Source: Paracoccaceae bacterium (GTDB taxonomy: Bacteria > Pseudomonadota > Alphaproteobacteria > Rhodobacterales > Rhodobacteraceae). Taken from it: a stretch of 8,942 nt of DNA. The stretch spans positions 1 to 8,942 of the forward strand of contig SLKB01000222.1 in the NCBI GenBank assembly GCA_007134805.1, written 5' to 3'. The notes below the pieces were generated by a model, which worked only from the letters and a program-made list of their open reading frames with translations, was not told the DNA's origin and ran no database searches. The translations under genes and the position numbers were made by a program. Of the stretch, positions 1 through 5,545 are shown in pieces (position 1 is the first letter of the stretch; each line of letters starts with the position of its first letter).

Positions 1-12
1 CTGGAGGCTTGA
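1..12 (+). CDS. Possible last codons of an upstream gene (partial)
   Basis: The first four in-frame codons read Leu-Glu-Ala-stop, with TGA at 10-12. In many alphaproteobacteria the gene just before gmk is a yicC-family endoribonuclease gene whose product ends in an acidic -NVE or -NLE type tail, so this could be its last residues. Four codons are too few to identify a protein. The call rests on gene-order knowledge and is an inference; the stop could equally be chance. Confidence 0.25.
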
Positions 13-64
13 CCTTGCTCATGCTATGCCCGACAGGCGATGGGCGGATCCCAAGGAGCAGGTC

Positions 65-718
65 ATGTCACGGCGCGGATTGCTGATCATTTTGTCATCG
101 CCCTCTGGAGCGGGGAAGTCAACGCTCGCGAATCGGTTGATCGCGTGGGATCCATCGATCCGTTTTTCTGTCTCGGCCACGACTCGTCCACCACGCGCGG
201 GCGAAGTGGAAGGGACGCATTACTACTTTCGCTCTCGGGACGCGTTCGAGGCCATGATCGAAGGTGACGAGATGCTCGAGCACGCAGAGGTTTTCGGAAA
301 TCTCTACGGCTCGCCCAAGGCGCCGGTCGAGGCTGCGGTCAGGGCAGGGCAGGACACCCTTTTCGACATCGACTGGCAAGGAGGCCAGCAGATTCGAAAC
401 TCGGTCCTTGGCAAGGACGTCGTGTCGATCTTTGTCCTACCACCCTCGATTGCCGAGCTGGAGTTACGACTGCGCGCACGCGGACAGGACAGCGATCAGG
501 TGATTGCCACACGGATGCGCAAATCACGCGACGAAATCAGCCACTGGGCCGAATATGACTATGTCCTTGTCAATGATGATCTTGATCGGACCGAGGCGGA
601 TCTCTTTGCGGTCATCACGGCAGAGCGGCTGCGTCGCGAGCGTCAGCCGCGCCTGAACGAGATCGTCCGAAATCTGAACCAGGAATTCGAGAGCCATCAC
701 CAGAAGGGTGATGCCTGA
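65..718 (+). CDS. gmk: Guanylate kinase
   Basis: This cytoplasmic enzyme phosphorylates GMP to GDP with ATP, an essential step of guanine nucleotide supply. The 217-residue product has the P-loop [10 protein letters not shown] (residues 11-20), the GMP-binding segment [16 protein letters not shown] with a following HYYF (about 35-54), and the [11 protein letters not shown] stretch (100-110) typical of bacterial Gmk. Its length fits the family, usually 205-220 residues. The reading frame is open from an ATG at 26, but I chose the ATG at 65: it has a good AAGGAG ribosome-binding site at 53-58 with six bases of spacing, and the protein then starts [15 protein letters not shown], as Gmk proteins normally do. 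A stem-loop overlaps the stop. The next gene on this strand starts about 90 bases later. Identity is certain from the motifs. Confidence 0.97.
   Translation: MSRRGLLIILSSPSGAGKSTLANRLIAWDPSIRFSVSATTRPPRAGEVEGTHYYFRSRDAFEAMIEGDEMLEHAEVFGNLYGSPKAPVEAAVRAGQDTLFDIDWQGGQQIRNSVLGKDVVSIFVLPPSIAELELRLRARGQDSDQVIATRMRKSRDEISHWAEYDYVLVNDDLDRTEADLFAVITAERLRRERQPRLNEIVRNLNQEFESHHQKGDA
695..713 (+). other. Stem-loop over the gmk stop region
   Basis: CATCACC (695-701) and GGTGATG (707-713) form a perfect 7-bp stem with a 5-base loop, ending just before the gmk stop codon at 716-718. No run of T follows, so it is not a standard intrinsic terminator. It could protect the 3' end of the transcript or be chance. 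The pairing is seen directly; any function is inferred. Confidence 0.3.
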
Positions 719-770
719 CGCTGACAGAACATCGCGCCGACCCTCTATTTGTGTTCGCGTTAAGACGTTG

Positions 771-797
771 TTGACAGTTCTCATGTGATCCTGAAAT
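771..797 (+). promoter_or_regulatory. Weak candidate promoter upstream of the small membrane ORF
   Basis: A perfect -35 consensus TTGACA lies at 771-776. The best downstream -10 match is TGAAAT at 792-797, with a short 15-base spacer; at 17 bases the hexamer (AAATCG) is poor. If used, transcription would begin near 804 and serve the small ORF at 810 or 825 and possibly the folate gene beyond it. The -35 is convincing but the -10 is not. Confidence 0.3.
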
Positions 798-809
798 CGG
801 TCGTGATCA

Positions 810-998
810 ATGAGGCCGAGAATCATGCTTACCTGTTTTGGAATAGCAATTATCTCGGGGCTGCTCGGTGGCGGTGTGTTGTTCGCCAGCGGTTTCGGTC
901 TTCTTGCAGCGTTGATGGGCTATAGCCTGTTCGGGGCCGTGGCCCTGGTGGCAAGTATGACCTTGCGCGCGTCTTCGCAGAATCGCGTGCGCGCCTGA
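810..998 (+). CDS. Small predicted membrane protein, hypothetical
   Basis: The product is 62 residues and almost wholly hydrophobic from residue 7 to about 50. Glycine and alanine-rich helices of the kind GIAIISGLLGGGVLF and GLLAALMGYSLFGAVALV suggest two transmembrane segments, and basic residues lie at both ends (RPR near the N-terminus, RASSQNRVR at the C-terminus). I do not recognise a family and assign no function. The start is uncertain. The ATG at 810 has no clear ribosome-binding site. The ATG at 825 would give 57 residues and has GAGG at 812-815 before it. Codon use is less biased than in the neighbouring genes. It lies between gmk and 5-formyltetrahydrofolate cyclo-ligase on the same strand. 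The hydrophobic pattern favours a real gene, but chance has not been excluded, nor has overlap with a structured RNA. Confidence 0.5.
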   Translation: MRPRIMLTCFGIAIISGLLGGGVLFASGFGLLAALMGYSLFGAVALVASMTLRASSQNRVRA

Positions 999-1093
999 GC
1001 CTGCAATGGCGCGGCAACGAGGTGCGCCGCATGTCACCCTGCGGCACGATCAGCCAAAAGGATTTCGCACTGGTGCAGTTCCGGAAGATCTGA
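926..1093 (+). pseudogene. Coding-like frame without a start codon (possible gene remnant)
   Basis: After a TAG at 923-925 this frame is open to a TGA at 1091-1093. It overlaps the end of the small membrane ORF, shifted by -1, and runs beyond it. Its second half reads like protein, for example RRMSPCGTISQKDFALVQ, and its third codon positions are strongly G/C, as in the real genes nearby. There is no ATG, GTG or TTG in this frame before the GTG at 1022, so a complete gene would be only about 20-24 residues. It may be the 3' end of a gene joined to the upstream ORF by a frameshift, a decayed gene, or chance in GC-rich DNA. No family is recognised. It stops 12 bases before the folate gene. Confidence 0.3.
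1022..1047 (+). other. Stem-loop upstream of the folate gene
   Basis: GTGC (1022-1025) plus CGCA (1028-1031), separated by a two-base bulge, can pair with TGCGGCAC (1040-1047) around an 8-base loop, giving 8 base pairs. It sits 58 bases before the 5-formyltetrahydrofolate cyclo-ligase start and has no T-run after it. It could be part of a leader structure or of a larger RNA; the TGCGGCAC arm resembles the CTGCGGC motif near the 3' end of many 6S RNAs. The pairing is seen; the role is inference. Confidence 0.35.
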
Positions 1094-1105
1094 CAGGGTG
1101 ACGCG

Positions 1106-1711
1106 ATGACAGGCTGCACGTCGACACCCTCCGACTTGGCGGACCAGAAGAAGCGCCTGCGTGCACAGGCACTGGAGCAGCGAGACAGGCTCAGTGCCGC
1201 GGCCTCCGGCGCATCGCTGGACCGAGACGCTGCCGGACATGTTGCCAAGCGGCTGGAGAAGGAATTCGGCGACGCGGGGCGGAGCGTGATCCTTGCAGGC
1301 TACATGCCGATGCGCGGAGAACTCTGCCCGCTTCCGGCCATGCAAGCACATCCTGGCCCGGTTTGTGTGCCGGTCATCCGCGAACTGGGTGCGCCGCTGG
1401 AGTTTCATCTCTGGACACCGGACACGCCCATGGTTGAAGGCCGCTTCAAGGCCCTTATCCCGGCGAGACCCGCGCCCGTGATCCCGCACGCCCTGATCGT
1501 TCCGCTGCTGGCCTTTGACAGACGCGGCTATCGACTGGGTTATGGTGGGGGCTTCTATGATCGGACGCTCGCCGAATTACGCGCGACCGGGCCGGTTCTT
1601 GCGGTTGGCCTGGCCTATGCCGGGCAGGAGATTGCGGAACTGCCTGCCGGGTCCATGGATCAGCGGCTTGATGCCATCGTGACGCCCGATGGTGTCATCA
1701 CCCCTGCCTGA
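1106..1711 (+). CDS. 5-formyltetrahydrofolate cyclo-ligase
   Basis: This cytoplasmic enzyme (MTHFS, the YgfA family) converts 5-formyltetrahydrofolate to 5,10-methenyltetrahydrofolate with ATP, recycling a storage or inhibitory folate. The 201-residue product has the family signature GYRLGYGGGFYDR (141-153), which holds the glycine-rich phosphate-binding loop. An N-terminal LADQKKRLRAQALEQRDRL helix (11-29) and the GYMPMRGEL segment (65-73) are also typical. Family proteins are usually 180-200 residues, so it is full length. The ATG at 1106 follows AGGGTG (1095-1100) at five bases. The stop lies 4 bases from the stop of the convergent membrane-protein gene, so any terminator must overlap coding sequence. 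In many proteobacteria this gene follows the 6S RNA gene; whether that holds here could not be settled by eye. Confidence 0.93.
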   Translation: MTGCTSTPSDLADQKKRLRAQALEQRDRLSAAASGASLDRDAAGHVAKRLEKEFGDAGRSVILAGYMPMRGELCPLPAMQAHPGPVCVPVIRELGAPLEFHLWTPDTPMVEGRFKALIPARPAPVIPHALIVPLLAFDRRGYRLGYGGGFYDRTLAELRATGPVLAVGLAYAGQEIAELPAGSMDQRLDAIVTPDGVITPA

Positions 1712-1715
1712 GACG

Positions 1716-2897
1716 TCATTCCGCGCCGACGACGCGGCGGTATTGGCGCTCCGCCTCGTCAGGGGTCATCGGCCCATCCTGAAAGCTCTGAAATGGGAGC
1801 TCTTCCTCGGGCAGTCCCTCACGCGAGAGCAGGATCGCCACGGGACGCGCGGCCGGAATATGCGAGCAGACGATCATGACCGCCACCATGAAGGGCACGG
1901 CGAGAAACATGCCCGGCACGCCCCAGACAGCGCCCCAGAAGGCGAGCGAAATGATGATTCCGAAAGACGAGAGCCGCAGCGTCTTGCCCATCAGCATCGG
2001 GTCGAGCACATTGCCGAGCAGAAACTGAGTCATCCCGGCGAGCACGAAGATCAGCACGGCGGTTTGCGGCTCTGGCACCTGGATATAGGCCACCAGCGTC
2101 ACCACCAGGGTCGCCACGATCGAGCCGACCGAGGGAATGAAATTCAGCACGAAGGTCAAGAGCCCCATTGCGGCTGCGAATTGCAGATTGAACACACTCA
2201 GCAGCATGAAGATCAGAAAACCGGTCAGTGTCGAGATCAGCGTCTTGACCAGAAGATAGCGGTTCACGCGGCGGATGATCGAGTTGATGATGTGGCTCAC
2301 GCGCCGCGCCTGGGCTGGGTCGGACATCAGGTTTTCAAGCTTGGTGTTGAACCAGACCCGCTCGGCAAAGAGGAATCCGACAAAGAGGATGATCAACACA
2401 ACCTGGCTCAGGATCGTGCCGGCCTGCCCGGCAGCCTGTCGCAGATAGCCCGAGATCTCGATGCTGCGCACTGTCTGAAGCACCGATTCCTCCACGTCCT
2501 CGCCCATCCAGCTGAACACCTGCGCGATCGCGCGTTGCGCATCCTCGGTGTAGGAGAGTGTGGTGCTCAGAACTGTGTTGATCTGCGAGATGACCAGCCC
2601 CGCGAGTGTCAGTAGACCCGATGCAATCAGCACCACTGCTGCGATCGAGGCGAGCCAGTTGGCAATACGGAACTGCCCGATCTGGAGACGCGAGATCGAG
2701 TTGATCGCATCCGACGTGAGCGAGAACAGGATGATGGCTATCGCAAGCGCGATTAGGATGAATTTCGCCTGCACAAGCAGGAACAGCACGACTGCGAAGG
2801 CAATGATGCCCATCAACCAGGTCTGAAGCCTGAACTTTTCGGTAAATGTCAGCCGGGCGACATTGACACCGCTTGCAGGTTTGGGAGTGTCGGACAT
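1716..2897 (-). CDS. AI-2E family transporter (PerM-like membrane protein)
   Basis: This 393-residue inner-membrane protein belongs to the AI-2E/PerM family, whose members export small molecules or act as Na+/H+ antiporters; the substrate here cannot be told from sequence. About seven or eight hydrophobic segments are visible, roughly at residues 27-60 (two), 80-105, 160-178, 222-236, 240-270, 278-296 and 310-345. A soluble stretch at about 108-155 is typical. Family hallmarks are LNFIPSVGSIVA (251-262), GNVLDPMLMGKTLRLS (295-310) and WGAVWGVPGMFLAVP (321-335). The C-terminal tail from about 350 is charged and cytoplasmic. The chosen ATG gives MSDTPKPASG; an AGGA-type site lies rather far upstream. 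A candidate promoter sits at 2932-2960. The gene converges on the folate gene. The family is certain; the often-used label 'autoinducer-2 exporter' is not established for this protein. Confidence 0.93.
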   Translation of the reverse strand: MSDTPKPASGVNVARLTFTEKFRLQTWLMGIIAFAVVLFLLVQAKFILIALAIAIILFSLTSDAINSISRLQIGQFRIANWLASIAAVVLIASGLLTLAGLVISQINTVLSTTLSYTEDAQRAIAQVFSWMGEDVEESVLQTVRSIEISGYLRQAAGQAGTILSQVVLIILFVGFLFAERVWFNTKLENLMSDPAQARRVSHIINSIIRRVNRYLLVKTLISTLTGFLIFMLLSVFNLQFAAAMGLLTFVLNFIPSVGSIVATLVVTLVAYIQVPEPQTAVLIFVLAGMTQFLLGNVLDPMLMGKTLRLSSFGIIISLAFWGAVWGVPGMFLAVPFMVAVMIVCSHIPAARPVAILLSREGLPEEELPFQSFQDGPMTPDEAERQYRRVVGAE

Positions 2898-2931
2898 CGG
2901 CAGTGCGCTTCCTGGTCAAGCCTCAGCGGAC

Positions 2932-2960
2932 AATATGGCTTGCGACTGGGTTTCAAACAA
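2932..2960 (-). promoter_or_regulatory. Candidate promoter for the AI-2E family gene
   Basis: Read on the minus strand, TTGTTT (2955-2960) is followed after 17 bases by CATATT (2932-2937). These match the sigma-70 consensus at 3 of 6 and 4 of 6 positions. The element lies in the 96-base gap after the diheme cytochrome stop and would give a leader of about 28 bases. It is modest by sequence alone. Confidence 0.3.
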
Positions 2961-2961
2961 G

Positions 2962-2979
2962 GCGCAATTGCGCGATCGC
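2962..2979. repeat. Two overlapping perfect palindromes in an intergenic gap
   Basis: GCGCAATTGCGC (2962-2973) is a perfect 12-base palindrome, and GCGATCGC (2972-2979) is a second, 8-base one sharing two bases with it. Both lie between the diheme cytochrome stop and the candidate promoter of the AI-2E gene. They could be a binding site for a dimeric regulator or the stem of a weak cytochrome terminator. No regulator can be named. Confidence 0.4.
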
Positions 2980-2993
2980 AGACGCGGCCAGAT

Positions 2994-3875
2994 TCACTCG
3001 CCCGCGCGGATGACATAGGCCGCGATTGCATCGAGATCGGCCTTGTCGAGTTGGCGCAGATTATCGACAACTGCGGCCATTGACCCGCCAACCACATCGA
3101 AATCGGGTGTCAGCCCACTTTCCAGATAGGCGCTGATATCGAACTCGGTCCAGGTGAAGCCGGATCCGACGATCGCGGGAATTCGGCCTCGCCCGGACGG
3201 GTTCGGCGCGCCTTCAAACCAGCGGTCATGATCAAGCCCGCCGATCAGGTTGCGCGGTGTGTGGCATTCACCGCAATGCGACAGCGCCTCGGCCAGGTAG
3301 CGACCGCGCGCTTCCGCTTCGCTCAGATCGCCCGTGATCACCCAGTCGTCGCGCAGGTAAAGCTGTTTCCAGAGCCCCAGCCCGCGCCGGATCGTAAAAG
3401 GAAATCCCAGATCGTGCGGGCGCGATTCCGTCGGGTCGGCCGGCAGCGTCATGATATAGGCATGGAGATCCGCGAAATCCTGGGGATCAGCGCGGGCATA
3501 GCTCGGATAGGGGAATGCGGGGTAGTAATGCTGACCATCGGGCGAGACGCCGCGGAGCGAGGCGTTGATGAATTCGGCCTGCGTCCAGCCGCCGATCCCA
3601 TGCTCGGGGTCGGGGCTGATATTAGGGCTGTAGAAAGTGCCGAAATCGCTTTGAAGCGACCGCCCGCCAGCGAGGACGGTCGGATCGGCATCATCGCCGG
3701 TTTCCATATGGCACGAGGCGCAGCCGCCCGCGAGAAACACCTTGCGCCCGGCCTCAGCATCGCCTTCAAGCCCGACAAGTGCGCTCTCCGGGATTGTGTT
3801 TGGGGCGCTCAGCGCCCATCCGAGCACTGCGACCAGCAAGACACCGACACCCAGCACGCTCAGCAGAACACGCAT
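2994..3875 (-). CDS. Diheme cytochrome c
   Basis: This 293-residue protein is a predicted periplasmic electron carrier with two covalent c-type hemes. An N-terminal hydrophobic segment (residues 2-24, VLLSVLGVGVLLVAVLGWAL) is a signal peptide or membrane anchor; there is no obvious AxA cleavage site, so an anchor is likely. Heme sites are CASCH (52-56) and CGECH (201-205). FGTFYSPNISPDP (78-90), GVSPDGQHYYPAFPYPSY (109-126) and a following DLHAYIMTLPA are typical of the cytochrome subunits that serve periplasmic alcohol, aldehyde and gluconate dehydrogenases, but no dehydrogenase gene is nearby. Met266 in GGSM is a candidate axial ligand for the second heme. The ATG at 3873-3875 is preceded by AGAGGA. 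It follows the cytochrome c' gene on the same strand with a hairpin between. The natural donor and acceptor are unknown. Confidence 0.9.
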   Translation of the reverse strand: MRVLLSVLGVGVLLVAVLGWALSAPNTIPESALVGLEGDAEAGRKVFLAGGCASCHMETGDDADPTVLAGGRSLQSDFGTFYSPNISPDPEHGIGGWTQAEFINASLRGVSPDGQHYYPAFPYPSYARADPQDFADLHAYIMTLPADPTESRPHDLGFPFTIRRGLGLWKQLYLRDDWVITGDLSEAEARGRYLAEALSHCGECHTPRNLIGGLDHDRWFEGAPNPSGRGRIPAIVGSGFTWTEFDISAYLESGLTPDFDVVGGSMAAVVDNLRQLDKADLDAIAAYVIRAGE

Positions 3876-3898
3876 TCAGCAAGTCCTCTGAAAGCAAT

Positions 3899-3921
3899 GC
3901 CCGCACCGTGACGATGCGGGC
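3899..3921 (-). terminator. Terminator-like hairpin between the two cytochrome genes
   Basis: GCCCGCA (3899-3905) and TGCGGGC (3915-3921) form a perfect, GC-rich 7-bp stem with a 9-base loop, 21 bases past the cytochrome c' stop. In the minus-strand transcript it is followed by ATTGCTTT, a broken U-rich tract. It may end or thin out transcription before the diheme cytochrome gene, giving more cytochrome c' than diheme cytochrome. The U-tract is imperfect, so read-through is likely. Confidence 0.55.
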
Positions 3922-3942
3922 CTGTGATCAATCTTTGCGGGA

Positions 3943-4401
3943 TCAGCTGGATTCTTCGCGATATGTCTCATGGCAGGCCTGGCAGGTCCCCGCCACGGCA
4001 CCAAAGACCGGGCGCAAGGCGTCGAGCCCGTCCCCGGCCACAGGCTGCAGGGCTTCCACTGCATCCTGCATATCGACGAATTTCTGCATAAAATCGTCCA
4101 GATTCTCCCAGATTTCCGGCCGGGCCCGCGTGCCGTCGGCATTGTTCGAACCGGTGCCTTCCGGCCAGAGTCGCCCCTGATCATGGCGCGAGACATGGTA
4201 GAGATTCTGCGCCGCTGTCGCCGCAAGATCTGCATCATAATCGATGCGGCCTTGCACCATGCTGCCCAGCGCGCCAAAATTATGGACGAACAGCTTGAAC
4301 TGGCCCTGACGCTGCCCGATCGCTGGGTCATCGTCGGCAATAGCCGGCATGGAAACAGTTGCGACAAGAAGCGCCGCCCCGAAAAAAGCTCTGAATTTCA
4401 T
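3943..4401 (-). CDS. Cytochrome c' (cytochrome c prime family)
   Basis: This is a 152-residue periplasmic monoheme cytochrome of the c'/c556 four-helix-bundle family. MKFRAFFGAALLVATVSMPAIA is a clear signal peptide, with cleavage expected after AIA (residue 22). The single heme site CQACH (140-144) lies near the C-terminus, followed by ETYR, as the family requires. The first helix reads RQGQFKLFVHNFG (31-43). Six-coordinate c556 members usually have Met at the place of Phe35, so a five-coordinate heme that can bind NO or CO is suggested. The mature length of about 130 residues is usual. I took the ATG at 4399-4401 rather than the longer frame to 4458, because AAAGG lies about seven bases upstream and the signal peptide then begins at residue 1. 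The physiological role, perhaps NO binding or electron transfer, is inferred from the family. Confidence 0.9.
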   Translation of the reverse strand: MKFRAFFGAALLVATVSMPAIADDDPAIGQRQGQFKLFVHNFGALGSMVQGRIDYDADLAATAAQNLYHVSRHDQGRLWPEGTGSNNADGTRARPEIWENLDDFMQKFVDMQDAVEALQPVAGDGLDALRPVFGAVAGTCQACHETYREESS

Positions 4402-4462
4402 CTGGATACCTTTGGATTGACAGGTTGAGGCAAGGCTACCCCATCGACGGATTCGCACAAAT

Positions 4463-4476
4463 TCACGGTCTCGTGA
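4463..4476 (-). other. Small stem-loop downstream of hpt
   Basis: TCACG (4463-4467) and CGTGA (4472-4476) form a 5-bp stem with a 4-base loop 16 bases beyond the hpt stop, followed in the minus-strand transcript by ATTTGTG. It may be a weak terminator separating hpt from the cytochrome genes. The stem is short and the U-tract poor. I found no convincing promoter in the rest of this gap (4402-4491). Confidence 0.25.
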
Positions 4477-4491
4477 GGGTGGCTGCCGCGC

Positions 4492-5028
4492 TCAGGTAAA
4501 GCGCACTCGACCGATATAGGGCAGGTTGCGGTCGCGCTGAGCGTAGTCGATACCATATCCGACCACGAATTCATCGGGGATCTCGAAACCGATCCAGCGC
4601 GCCTCGATATCGACCTCCCGGCGCGACGGCTTGTCGAGCAGCGCGCAAACCTCAAGCCGGCGGGGCCCACGCGCCTGCAACTGGCGCAGCACATGCGACA
4701 GCGTATGGCCCGTATCGACGATATCCTCCACCACCAGCACATCGCGCCCCGCGATCCTGCCGGAGAGATCCTTCAGCACGCGCACCTCGCGCGATGAGGT
4801 CATCGAATTGCCGTAGCTCGAGGCCTCGAGGAAATCGACCTCAAGGGGCAGGGCGATCTCGCGCACCAGATCGGCTATGAACACGAACGAGCCGCGCAGC
4901 AGACCGACCACGACAAGCTTGTCGGTGGTGGAAAACGCATCAGTGATCTCGGTTGCCAGTTGCTCGACCCGCGCTGCAATCTGCTTGGCGCTGATCATCT
5001 GATCGATGGCATAAGGTTTCTGCGTCAT
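4492..5028 (-). CDS. hpt: Hypoxanthine phosphoribosyltransferase
   Basis: This cytoplasmic purine-salvage enzyme joins hypoxanthine (and often guanine) to PRPP, giving IMP or GMP. The 178-residue product matches the usual bacterial length. It contains the PRPP-binding signature [14 protein letters not shown] (97-110), with the acidic pair Glu101-Asp102 and Asp105, the GLLRGSFVF loop (42-50), the flexible-loop region SSYGNS (70-75), and a C-terminal [19 protein letters not shown] stretch (150-168) that recognises the base. The open frame extends to 5094, but the ATG at 5026-5028 is preferred: it is preceded by AAGGGG five bases upstream, and the protein then begins MTQKPY, in line with homologues. 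A candidate promoter lies at 5054-5081. It is divergent from the START-domain gene. Exact base preference cannot be read from the sequence. Confidence 0.95.
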   Translation of the reverse strand: MTQKPYAIDQMISAKQIAARVEQLATEITDAFSTTDKLVVVGLLRGSFVFIADLVREIALPLEVDFLEASSYGNSMTSSREVRVLKDLSGRIAGRDVLVVEDIVDTGHTLSHVLRQLQARGPRRLEVCALLDKPSRREVDIEARWIGFEIPDEFVVGYGIDYAQRDRNLPYIGRVRFT

Positions 5029-5053
5029 AACAACCCCTTGATTTTTTCGCGCG

Positions 5054-5081
5054 ACTTTAGGACATGTGCGCGCATCAGCAA
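5054..5081 (-). promoter_or_regulatory. Candidate promoter for hpt
   Basis: On the minus strand TTGCTG (5076-5081) is followed after 16 bases by TAAAGT (5054-5059), matching 3 of 6 and 4 of 6 sigma-70 consensus positions. It sits in the 64-base gap between the divergent hpt and START-domain genes and would give a leader of about 20 bases. A divergent promoter must also fit in or near this gap, but I see only a TTGATT -35-like box at 5038-5043 with no good -10. Confidence 0.3.
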
Positions 5082-5092
5082 AGAGCGCGCGC

Positions 5093-5545
5093 ATGCCGAC
5101 GCATCATGAACATCGACACATGCCCTATACGGCTGACCAGATCTTCAATCTGGTCGCCGATGTGCAACGCTACCCTGAATTCCTCCCCTGGACTGCGGCT
5201 GCGCGCATCCGCGCTCGTCGGCCGATCGAGGGCGGCGAGCAGATCGAGGCCGATCTCGTGATCTCGTTCAAAGTGTTCCGCGAGCGTTTCGGGAGCCGCG
5301 TCGAGCTGTTTCCCGATGAGGGCAAGATCGACACCGCCTATATCGACGGGCCGTTCAAATACATGGTGTCGCAATGGAAAATCCGCCCGGCAGAGAGCGG
5401 CGGATGCATTGTCGATTTCCATGTGGATTTCGAGTTTCGCAACCCGGTGCTGCAACGCTTGATCGGGATCGTGTTCGACCAAGCCATGCGCCGTGTCGTG
5501 GGCGCGTTCGAGGATCGGGCGCGCGTGCTCTACGGTGCGCACTGA
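5093..5545 (+). CDS. Type II toxin-antitoxin RatA/COQ10 family START-domain protein
   Basis: This 150-residue protein is a single START/polyketide-cyclase-like lipid-binding domain of the COQ10/RatA family. Members bind coenzyme Q and help respiration; the E. coli RatA member was described as inhibiting 70S ribosome assembly. The text shows [20 protein letters not shown] (residues 11-30), [27 protein letters not shown] (about 53-70), YIDGPFKYM and [15 protein letters not shown], all characteristic of alphaproteobacterial members. I chose the ATG at 5093 over the frame opening at 5066: homologues begin MPTHxExRxMPYT, and AAAGAG lies at 5080-5085. It is divergent from hpt and convergent with cinA; its TGA abuts the cinA stop with no base between. 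No antitoxin partner lies beside it, so a coenzyme Q role is more likely than a toxin role. Confidence 0.9.
   Translation: MPTHHEHRHMPYTADQIFNLVADVQRYPEFLPWTAAARIRARRPIEGGEQIEADLVISFKVFRERFGSRVELFPDEGKIDTAYIDGPFKYMVSQWKIRPAESGGCIVDFHVDFEFRNPVLQRLIGIVFDQAMRRVVGAFEDRARVLYGAH

Noticed and set aside
26..64. Longer N-terminus for Gmk from the ATG at 26
   Set aside because: The extra 13 residues are not part of the Gmk fold, and the strong AAGGAG at 53-58 points to the ATG at 65.
1006..1101. A 31-codon plus-strand frame beginning at ATG 1006
   Set aside because: It has no ribosome-binding site and no protein-like character compared with the overlapping 926-1093 frame.
1034..1489. Minus-strand open frame of 151 codons opposite the 5-FCL gene
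   Set aside because: It is Arg/His/Cys-rich without motifs and covers the conserved first part of the cyclo-ligase gene.
1689..2615. Plus-strand open frame of 308 codons opposite the AI-2E gene
   Set aside because: The product is an improbable His/Arg/Asp/Glu/Gln-rich chain, the usual mirror of a hydrophobic membrane protein gene. The minus strand holds clear family motifs.
3228..3911. Plus-strand open frame of 227 codons opposite the diheme cytochrome
   Set aside because: It is a shadow frame; the minus strand carries both CxxCH sites and a proper N-terminal hydrophobic segment.
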